Shown here: one piece after another, positions 1 to 5,002 of the stretch
How positions within the stretch are numbered: the first letter of the stretch is position 1
How the letters are laid out: the number at the start of each line of letters is the position of its first letter
DNA from: an uncultured Caulobacterales bacterium
GTDB lineage: Bacteria; Pseudomonadota; Alphaproteobacteria; Caulobacterales; Caulobacteraceae
DNA length: 7,111 nucleotides
NCBI GenBank assembly: GCA_903903715.1
Contig: CAIUZX010000349.1
Location: forward strand, 1-7,111
Reading direction: 5' to 3'
The notes under the pieces: generated by a model
The model's database searches: none
Seen by the model: only the letters and a program-made list of their open reading frames with translations
What the model was told of the DNA's origin: nothing
Program-made: the position numbers and the translations under genes

Positions 1-248
1 AGCCGGACTTCACCCCCCTCGGCGTCGGTCTCTACATCACCTCGGCCTACTGGTTCACCGCGTCGACCTCCTTCGCCAATCCGGCGGTGACTCTGGCGCG
101 GAGCCTCTCGAACACCTTCGCCGGCATTGCGCCGAGCTCGGTTCCCGGGTTCATCGCCGCGCAGGCGTGCGGCGCCGTTGTCGGGGTCGTCGTGTTCGGC
201 TGGCTCCTGAAGAGCGATGCGCCAAAGACAGCTTCGGTCTCGGAATAA
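1..248 (+). CDS. aqpS: Aquaglyceroporin (MIP family), AqpS-like, C-terminal part
   Basis: This is the 3' end of a gene that enters from the left edge; reading starts at position 3 and about 81 residues are visible before TAA at 246-248. The fragment holds the second NPA box (Asn-Pro-Ala at 78-86) of the major intrinsic protein family and the conserved stretch ARSLSNTFAGIAP after it. A last hydrophobic helix (about residues 48-67) and a short polar tail follow. Most aquaporins have Arg directly after this NPA; here the codon at 87-89 gives Val, as reported for the Sinorhizobium meliloti arsenic-operon channel AqpS. That, and arsC starting 29 nt downstream on the same strand, indicate an inner-membrane channel passing arsenite or related metalloids down their gradient. 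The N-terminal half, including the first NPA box, is outside the window. The MIP family call is firm; the aqpS name rests on the filter residue and the neighbour. Confidence 0.88.
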   Translation, partial: PDFTPLGVGLYITSAYWFTASTSFANPAVTLARSLSNTFAGIAPSSVPGFIAAQACGAVVGVVVFGWLLKSDAPKTASVSE

Positions 249-264
249 CGACGTCAGATGCATC

Positions 265-271
265 GGAAGAG
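265..271 (+). promoter_or_regulatory. Ribosome binding site of arsC
   Basis: GGAAGAG lies 6 nt before the ATG at 278. It fixes the arsC start there and argues against the in-frame upstream ATG at 167, which lies inside the aquaporin gene. Confidence 0.7.
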
Positions 272-277
272 CGACGC

Positions 278-697
278 ATGAGCATCACCATTTTCCACAA
301 CCCAGACTGCGGAACTTCCCGCAATGTGCTCGCCGTGATCAAGGCGGCGGGTTGCGCGCCTGAGGTGATCGAGTACCTTCAGGTCGGGTGGACGGCGGCG
401 CCGCTGAAAAAGCTGATCACGGACGCGGGCCTCACCCCCCGGCAGGCGCTGCGGGAAACCAAGTCGCCCGCGAAGGAACTCGGTCTGCTGGAGCCGGGCG
501 TGAGCGATGACGAGTTATTGTCGGCGATGCTGGTACACCCCGTCCTGGTGAACCGCCCCTTCGTGGTCTCGCCGAAGGGCGTGAGACTCTGCCGCCCGAG
601 CGAAGTTGTGCTTGATCTCCTGGATCGCTTTCCCCCCGGACCCTTTTATAAGGAAGACGGAGCGCTCATGATCGACGCCGACGGGCGACGGGTCTAA
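278..697 (+). CDS. arsC: Arsenate reductase, glutaredoxin-coupled ArsC family
   Basis: This 139-residue cytoplasmic enzyme reduces arsenate to arsenite using glutathione and glutaredoxin; the E. coli plasmid R773 ArsC is 141 residues. The N-terminus shows the family signature HNPDCGTSRN, with the nucleophilic cysteine at residue 11 (Cys12 in R773). The three arginines known to bind the oxyanion in R773 (Arg60, Arg94, Arg107) match Arg59 in LRETKSP, Arg93 in VLVNRPFVV and Arg106 in GVRLCRPSE. All catalytic positions are therefore present and the gene looks intact. The ATG at 278 is chosen because it begins the conserved strand MSITIFHNP and has a good Shine-Dalgarno. It is probably cotranscribed with the preceding aquaporin gene, giving a reduce-then-release pathway for arsenic. 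Related YfgD/Spx-like thioredoxin-fold proteins are unlikely given the full set of catalytic residues. Confidence 0.95.
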   Translation: MSITIFHNPDCGTSRNVLAVIKAAGCAPEVIEYLQVGWTAAPLKKLITDAGLTPRQALRETKSPAKELGLLEPGVSDDELLSAMLVHPVLVNRPFVVSPKGVRLCRPSEVVLDLLDRFPPGPFYKEDGALMIDADGRRV

Positions 698-753
698 AGC
701 GTTGCACGTCTTGCCTGGACAGGAAGGTGATCGCGCTTCGCCTGGTCCACACT

Positions 754-758
754 GGGGA
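754..758 (+). promoter_or_regulatory. Ribosome binding site deciding the amidohydrolase start
   Basis: GGGGA is 8 nt before the ATG at 767 and overlaps the alternative ATG at 758, which has no SD-like sequence at a usable distance. This favours 767 as the start. Confidence 0.5.
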
Positions 759-766
759 TGAGAGCC

Positions 767-2080
767 ATGAACCTTCGCCGCCCGACCCTGCTGGCCGGTA
801 CTTTGCTCGCCGCAATGGCGTTCGCGTCTGCATCGTCCGCGCAGGACGCGGTGATTCATGCCGGACGGCTGATCGACGGTGTCTTGGCCCAGCCGCGCGC
901 CAAGGTCTCGATCCTCATCCACGATGGCAAGGTCGCCGCGGTCGAACCGGGGTTCGTGTCGCCCAAGGGCGCCGAGATCGTCGACCTGTCCGACGCCACC
1001 GTCATGCCGGGCTTCATCGACGCCCATGTCCACATCACCGCCAAGCTGCCCTCGAGCGCGAATGCGACCGAGGACTGGCTGACCCATTCCGATATCGACC
1101 GGGGCTTTGACGGCGCGAAGTTTGCGCGCGCTATGCTGCAGCAGGGCTTCACCGCCGCCCGAGACGTCGGCGGCGGACCTGAAACCGTCGCCCTGCGCGC
1201 CGCCATCAATGACGGCCGCGTTTTGGGGCCAAGGCTCTGGGTGGCGCTGGAGCCGCTGGGGCCAACCGCGGGCCACGGCGATAACCGCAGCGGGCTGGAT
1301 CCGCAGCTCTCACATCCCGGCTGGGATAACGGGATTGTCGACACAGCCGAACAGGCTCGGTTGCGAGTGCGCGAGCATCAGCGGCGGGGCGCCAATCTGA
1401 TCAAGATCATGCCCTCGGGCGGCATAGCCTCCACCGGCGACGACCCGCGCCAGCAGCTCATGACCGACGCCGAAATCTCCACCGCGATCAGCACAGCGCA
1501 CAGTCTCGGCATGAAGGTCGCCGCCCACGCCTACGGATCCGAATCCATCGCCGCAGCCGTGCGGGCGCATGTCGATTCCATCGAGCACGGCTCCTTCGCG
1601 ACGGCGGAGACCTTTGCGCTGATGAAAGCGAACGGGACCTATCTCGTCCCGACCCTCACCGTCTTCGAGGTGTTTTTTCAGGTGGCGCGGGACCACCCGG
1701 AGCTCCTGCGCCCCGGCACGGCGGCCAAGGAGATGGCCAATGACCTCCTGCCCAAGAAGAACTTTCCGAACGCCCTGAAGTCCGGTGTGAAGATCGTCTA
1801 CGGCACGGACCTCGGAGAAGGCGTTCACAGCACCGAGTTTCGCCTGCTGATCGAAGGCGGCATGACGCCGATGGAGGCGATCACCGCGGCCACGCGCACG
1901 GCGGCGGAGCTTCTCGGCGCGTCGGACAGGATCGGTTCGGTTCAGGCGGGCCGGTATGCGGATCTGGTCGCGGTCGCAGGCGATCCGCTGCAGACGCCGG
2001 AGCTTCTGGGTAAGATCAGTTTCGTCATGAAGGGCGGCCAGATCGTCCGGCGAAACGGTGCGGCGACGGGCGTTGAATAG
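767..2080 (+). CDS. Secreted amidohydrolase, COG1228 (prolidase/imidazolonepropionase-like)
   Basis: This metal-dependent hydrolase has 437 residues from the ATG at 767. The N-terminus is a signal peptide: MNLRR, a hydrophobic core, then ASASSA with likely cleavage before Gln-Asp, so the enzyme is probably periplasmic. The amidohydrolase (beta/alpha)8 metal ligands are all visible: HVH in PGFIDAHVHIT (His87, His89), the lysine in NLIKIMPSGG (Lys213, usually carboxylated), His254 in AAHAYG, His274 in SIEHGSF and Asp348 in YGTDLG. The C-terminus (GRYADLVAVAGDPL, then a final strand) is the usual beta-sandwich closure. Characterised COG1228 members, including a Caulobacter enzyme, hydrolyse Xaa-Pro or Xaa-Lys/Arg dipeptides, so a dipeptidase role is likely but the substrate is not readable. 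An alternative ATG at 758 lacks an SD; GGGGA at 754-758 suits 767. It is 69 nt after arsC and probably independent of it. Confidence 0.9.
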   Translation: MNLRRPTLLAGTLLAAMAFASASSAQDAVIHAGRLIDGVLAQPRAKVSILIHDGKVAAVEPGFVSPKGAEIVDLSDATVMPGFIDAHVHITAKLPSSANATEDWLTHSDIDRGFDGAKFARAMLQQGFTAARDVGGGPETVALRAAINDGRVLGPRLWVALEPLGPTAGHGDNRSGLDPQLSHPGWDNGIVDTAEQARLRVREHQRRGANLIKIMPSGGIASTGDDPRQQLMTDAEISTAISTAHSLGMKVAAHAYGSESIAAAVRAHVDSIEHGSFATAETFALMKANGTYLVPTLTVFEVFFQVARDHPELLRPGTAAKEMANDLLPKKNFPNALKSGVKIVYGTDLGEGVHSTEFRLLIEGGMTPMEAITAATRTAAELLGASDRIGSVQAGRYADLVAVAGDPLQTPELLGKISFVMKGGQIVRRNGAATGVE

Positions 2081-2131
2081 ACCACTCACATCGCCGAGGA
2101 TTGTCGCTTCGACACGTTCGGGACGGGCCGC

Positions 2132-2695
2132 GTGACCACAGATCTTCCGTTTGTCGACTACTTCCTGCCGACCGCGCCCTTCAGTGGACTGATCATCGTC
2201 GGCGAGGCGCCGGGGGCGTCGGAGGTCGAGCTTGGCCAGCCGTTCGTTGGCCGAAGCGGCGCACTCCTGACCACGGCGCTCACCGCCGCCGGGATCGACC
2301 GGCAGACGTGCATCGTCGCCAACGTGTTTCGCTATCGTCCGCCGGACAACAAGGCGCAGCACTTCTTCGGACCCGTCGCGGAGGCGGGGGAGAGCGGCCG
2401 CCGGTGGGGACGCTACAGCCTAGGTTACGTGAAGGCTGACTTCGCCGGCGAGCTGGATGCGCTCAGCCGGGTGTTGAAGGACGCGAAGGCGGTGCTGGCG
2501 GTTGGCGCCGTGCCGCTCTGGGCCACGACCGGCGCGCTGGGGGTTTCCGCCAACGCCGGCAAGCGGCTCGGCGGCCGGCTATCCAAGGCGCCGGTGTTCC
2601 CAACCTATCACCCCGCCTACATCCTGCGCGGCAATTACCACCTGGCCGAAGACTGGCGGTCGCACATGCGTGCAGCGGCCGCCGCTCGACCGTGA
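2132..2695 (+). CDS. Uracil-DNA glycosylase superfamily protein without Fe-S cysteines
   Basis: This 187-residue protein starts with GTG at 2132, with GGGA at 2120-2123 as a plausible SD. It carries the hallmarks of the UDG superfamily, closest to family 4: GEAPGASE (residues 24-31), QPFVGRSGALL (36-46), a strand ending in NVFRYRPPDN (64-73), and the second active-site motif HPAYILR (160-166). Such enzymes remove uracil from DNA to start base-excision repair. Family 4 proteins normally hold a 4Fe-4S cluster through four cysteines; here the only cysteine is Cys60, and the N-terminal CxxC region is absent. The segment between the two motifs (about 75-155) also departs from the usual family 4 pattern. 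The protein may be a cluster-free UDG branch or a diverged relative with another DNA substrate. It lies 51 nt after the amidohydrolase stop and meets the next gene tail to tail. Confidence 0.85.
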   Translation: MTTDLPFVDYFLPTAPFSGLIIVGEAPGASEVELGQPFVGRSGALLTTALTAAGIDRQTCIVANVFRYRPPDNKAQHFFGPVAEAGESGRRWGRYSLGYVKADFAGELDALSRVLKDAKAVLAVGAVPLWATTGALGVSANAGKRLGGRLSKAPVFPTYHPAYILRGNYHLAEDWRSHMRAAAAARP

Positions 2696-2715
2696 TGCGA
2701 GCGGCGGAAGCGGAT

Positions 2716-3117
2716 TTAACGTTGGTTGAGCAGAACTGACGCGATCAGGCCGGTGGCGATGGCGACCAGCACGTACTTGCCGTTGTGCTCGCGCCACTCA
2801 TACCCTGCGCGCGGGCGGCGAAGGTGGCGCTGGCGGTAATCGACGACCGGCGCGTTATGCCAGTCATTGTAGCCCATGCGCTGGCCCCGCCGGTAACTGT
2901 AGTCGCCGCCGCGATCCTGACCCCAGCCGCGATGCTCGCCACGGTCATCGCGATTTCCGTGATTGTCGTACTGACCTTGCTGGCCGCGGTCCTGGCCGTC
3001 CCGCCGGTCCGGCTGCGCGAAGGCGGCGCTGGTGATCGAGCCCGCGAGGGCCGTGGCGGTGAGGGCGCAGACGAACAGCTTGTGCAGGTCGCTCATACGT
3101 GGACGGACATGGGTCAT
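2716..3117 (-). CDS. RcnB-like small periplasmic protein
   Basis: This 133-residue protein has an N-terminal signal peptide (hydrophobic core FVCALTATALAGSITSAAFA, likely cleavage after Ala34). A low-complexity polar region follows (about 35-75), rich in Arg, Asp, Gly, Gln and His. The C-terminal domain matches the RcnB family pattern: YRRGQRMG, a W-H/V-V-D-Y segment, LRRPRAGYEWRE, then KYVLVAIATGLIASVLL. E. coli RcnB is a periplasmic protein in nickel/cobalt homeostasis, but many alphaproteobacterial proteins with this domain are uncharacterised and not tied to metals. No rcnA or rcnR gene is in the window, so the metal role is not supported locally. The ATG at 3117 is chosen because of an excellent SD (AAAGGAG, 6 nt spacing); an internal ATG at 3096 would give a shorter leader. 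It converges with the UDG gene (20 nt gap) and diverges from the 3312 gene. Confidence 0.82.
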   Translation of the reverse strand: MTHVRPRMSDLHKLFVCALTATALAGSITSAAFAQPDRRDGQDRGQQGQYDNHGNRDDRGEHRGWGQDRGGDYSYRRGQRMGYNDWHNAPVVDYRQRHLRRPRAGYEWREHNGKYVLVAIATGLIASVLLNQR

Positions 3118-3123
3118 GGACGT

Positions 3124-3130
3124 CTCCTTT
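3124..3130 (-). promoter_or_regulatory. Strong Shine-Dalgarno of the RcnB-like gene
   Basis: On the minus strand AAAGGAG stands 6 nt before the ATG at 3117. It is the best SD in the window and fixes this start over the internal Met at residue 8. Confidence 0.75.
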
Positions 3131-3186
3131 GTGTTTGTTGGACTGTCCAGCGACCCTACGCCCCGCCTTCATCCCCTCCGATCATC

Positions 3187-3210
3187 GGAATCTACCCAGG
3201 CGCCGACGTT
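3187..3210 (+). promoter_or_regulatory. Weak candidate EcfG-type (general stress) promoter
   Basis: GGAAT at 3187-3191 and CGTT at 3207-3210 are 15 nt apart. They resemble the alphaproteobacterial EcfG/SigT promoter GGAAC with CGTT about 16-17 nt further on, but the fifth base differs and the spacing is short. The site lies in the 194-nt divergent region (3118-3311) and would drive the DUF883-like gene with a leader of about 95 nt. Nothing else in this gap is convincing. Confidence 0.2.
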
Positions 3211-3311
3211 TCCCGATGCAGCGTGAGCACGTAGTTTCCGAGCCTCCCGCGGGGCTGCGATTTCAGTCAGAAACGGTGTCGTTCACACAGCCAGACCCCG
3301 GATCCGACACC

Positions 3312-3686
3312 ATGTCCAACATTCTCGAGCATCCCATCCATCTCCCCGCGCCGGACGGTTTCGATCACGCCATCGACCGGGCCGTGCGAGATCTTCAGTC
3401 CGCCGCCAAGCTAATTCAGAAGGACTCCGACGACCTTGTGTCCGGCGCCGCCGCCTCGCTGCATGACGCCGCCGTGTCCCTCGCCGCTCAGGTCCAGCGA
3501 AAGGCGGGTGAAGTTGCGCAAGGGGCTGAACACGAAGTTCGTGCGCATCCGCTGGCCGCCGCAGCTGCGGTCGCTGTGGCCGCCGCAGCTGCGGTCGCTG
3601 TGGCTGCTGCCGCCCTCGCGGGTCTCGTCGCCGCCAGCCTCTCGCACGCGCCTGCGCGCCCTGTGATCGCCAAGCCGAAGGCGTAA
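3312..3686 (+). CDS. Small Ala-rich membrane-anchored protein, DUF883/ElaB-YqjD-like
   Basis: This 124-residue protein has an amphipathic helical, probably coiled-coil N-terminal part (about residues 15-75: AIDRAVRDLQSAAKLI, then ASLHDAAVSLAAQVQRKAGE). A junction EVRAHPL follows, and then a very Ala/Val-rich hydrophobic segment (81-111). The tail is short and basic (SHAPARPVIAKPKA). This order, with a His-Pro just before the membrane segment, is that of DUF883/ElaB-YqjD proteins, whose E. coli members are stationary-phase inner-membrane proteins that bind ribosomes. The usual glycine-zipper, Arg-ending anchor is not seen, so membership is tentative. The anchor contains an exact 8-residue repeat, AAAAAVAV twice, from a 24-bp duplication. 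The ATG at 3312 has no clear SD; in-frame ATG 3216 and GTG 3276 are no better supported. High third-position GC and the helical pattern support real coding. Confidence 0.72.
   Translation: MSNILEHPIHLPAPDGFDHAIDRAVRDLQSAAKLIQKDSDDLVSGAAASLHDAAVSLAAQVQRKAGEVAQGAEHEVRAHPLAAAAAVAVAAAAAVAVAAAALAGLVAASLSHAPARPVIAKPKA
3553..3600 (+). repeat. Perfect 24-bp tandem repeat, two copies, inside a coding region
   Basis: Copy one is 3553-3576 and copy two is 3577-3600, identical at all 24 positions. Each contains the 12-bp palindrome CCGCAGCTGCGG (3559-3570 and 3583-3594). The unit is a multiple of three, so it adds eight residues of the membrane segment without a frame change. A degenerate third start (TGGCTGCTGCCG) follows. 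Confidence 0.95.
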
Positions 3687-3696
3687 GGCGCCGGAA

Positions 3697-3718
3697 TACT
3701 GGCATATCTCATGCCGTA
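3697..3718 (+). other. Stem-loop downstream of the DUF883-like gene
   Basis: GGCAT (3701-3705) pairs with ATGCC (3711-3715) around a 5-nt loop. TAC/GTA extends it by three pairs past a bulged T at 3700. It begins 10 nt after the stop codon but has no T run, so it is at best a weak or Rho-assisted end. The rest of the 3687-3804 gap holds a second short GC stem (3760-3765 with 3771-3776) and no gene. Confidence 0.25.
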
Positions 3719-3804
3719 ATGTTGATGGCGACAGGCGGGCGGGTTATGCCGTTCGCCTGGGGGCGGCGTTCGCCCCACGGCGCCGGCAGCATGAGGCCCA
3801 AGAC

Positions 3805-4995
3805 ATGGATGTGTCAGATCCGAAGGTTCCCGCGTCCCCCTATCGGCTCTACGGCACGCCGGGCTCCCTCTACACGGCCAAGGCGCGCAGCTATCTGATC
3901 AAGCAGCACGCGCCCTTCGAGAACCGCGCCGCGGGCGAGCCGAGGTTCCGCAACGAGATCGCGCCGAAGATCGGTCGATGGATCATTCCGGTTCTGGAAT
4001 CAGACGACGGCCTTCTGGTGCAGGACGGCGCCGACATCATCGCGCATTTCGAGGCGATGGGACGGGCGCGGCTGCCCGCCTACCCGACCACGCCTCTGCA
4101 CGCGGTGATCGGACAGATCTTCGAACTGTTCGGCGGCGAAGGCCTGTTGCGCCCGGCCATGCACTATCGCTGGAACTTCGACGAAGTGAACCGCGACTTC
4201 CTGTCCATCGACTTTCCCGCCGCGCTCGCTCCGGCCGAAGCCTCTGACGCTGACCGCGCAGGTGTGTTCGATATGGCGAGCCGCAGGATGCGCAAGGCGA
4301 TGTCGAGTTTCGGCGTCTCGCCGGACACCATTCCGGCGGTTGAGGCGTCCTATGCCGAGTTCCTTCGCCTGTTCAACGCGCACCTTGCCGCCTCGCCGTA
4401 TCTGCTGGGCGGGCGTCCGACCATCGGCGACTACGGGCTGATTGCGCCGCTCTACGCCCATCTCGGCCGCGACCCCTATCCTGCGGACATCATGAAGCGC
4501 ACGTCCTATCGGGTCTGGCGCTGGGTGGAGCGGATGAACGCCCCGGGCCAGGACGCAGGCGAATACGGCGATTGTTCGCAGGACCTGTTCGCAAATGATG
4601 CAGTTCCCGACACCCTGAAGGCGGTGTTGCGATACGTCGCCGAAGACTACCTGCCCGAGGTGCGCGCGTTCGTGGACTTCACCAACCAATGGCTGGCGGC
4701 GCGTCCGGATATCGAACCGGGGACGAGCGGCCTTGAGCGCACGCAGGAGCGCCGCATCGGCGAGGTGGAGTTCAGCTGGCGGGGTCATCAGTTGCGCGTC
4801 GGCGTGATGCCCTACCGGCTCTACCTGTTGCAGAAGGTGCAGGACGTGTTCGACACGGCCGCGCCCGAGGCCCGCGGCGCCATCCAGGCCCTGCTCGACG
4901 AGGTGGGCCTTGGCGATCTCCTCACCCTTCGCACCTCACGCCGCGTGGAGCGGCGCGACCACCTCGAAGTCTGGGGCGCTCCCAGAGCGCTTTAG
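3805..4995 (+). CDS. Glutathione S-transferase-fold protein with C-terminal extension
   Basis: This 396-residue cytoplasmic protein has an N-terminal thioredoxin-like GST domain (about 12-88: YRLYGTPGSLYTAKARSYLI, the cis-Pro site WIIPVLE, and LLVQDGADIIAHFEAM in place of the usual glutathione-contacting E-S motif). An all-helical GST C domain follows (about 95-245), with the N-capping signature LLGGRPTIGDYGL (200-212) and an AHLGRDP segment. GSTs are usually 200-230 residues; here about 150 residues follow (250-396) that I cannot assign to a named domain. They contain a helical part (AVLRYVAEDYLPEVRAFV) and a Arg-rich C-terminus (RTSRRVERRDHLEVW). The substrate is unknown; detoxification or a non-catalytic role are both possible. 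The ATG at 3805 has GAGG at 3793-3796 as SD. The TAG stop is 7 nt from the end of the convergent glmM gene. Confidence 0.85.
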   Translation: MDVSDPKVPASPYRLYGTPGSLYTAKARSYLIKQHAPFENRAAGEPRFRNEIAPKIGRWIIPVLESDDGLLVQDGADIIAHFEAMGRARLPAYPTTPLHAVIGQIFELFGGEGLLRPAMHYRWNFDEVNRDFLSIDFPAALAPAEASDADRAGVFDMASRRMRKAMSSFGVSPDTIPAVEASYAEFLRLFNAHLAASPYLLGGRPTIGDYGLIAPLYAHLGRDPYPADIMKRTSYRVWRWVERMNAPGQDAGEYGDCSQDLFANDAVPDTLKAVLRYVAEDYLPEVRAFVDFTNQWLAARPDIEPGTSGLERTQERRIGEVEFSWRGHQLRVGVMPYRLYLLQKVQDVFDTAAPEARGAIQALLDEVGLGDLLTLRTSRRVERRDHLEVWGAPRAL

Positions 4996-5002
4996 GCGGC
5001 GA

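Noticed and set aside
167..277. N-terminal extension of arsC by 37 residues
   Set aside because: It would overlap the aquaporin gene, has no SD and lies outside the conserved ArsC fold, which starts at the ATG at 278.
515..1276. Minus-strand open frame of 253 codons
   Set aside because: It is opposite arsC and the amidohydrolase and spans the intergenic gap, with no SD or recognisable domain.
1310..2362. Long minus-strand open frame of 350 codons
   Set aside because: It is antisense to the amidohydrolase and UDG genes, which have clear family motifs; its product is Arg/Gly-rich with no motif, as expected from GC-rich DNA.
2785..3234. Plus-strand frame with a hydrophobic translation opposite the RcnB-like gene
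   Set aside because: The minus-strand gene has a strong SD, a signal peptide and a family match; the hydrophobic look arises from reading its codons in reverse.
3553..3600. The 24-bp repeats as a CRISPR array
   Set aside because: There are only two copies with no spacers, in frame inside a coding region.
3760..3776. GGGGCG-GCGTT-CGCCCC stem as a terminator
   Set aside because: It has no T run after it and lies just upstream of the GST-like gene; similar short GC stems are expected by chance here.
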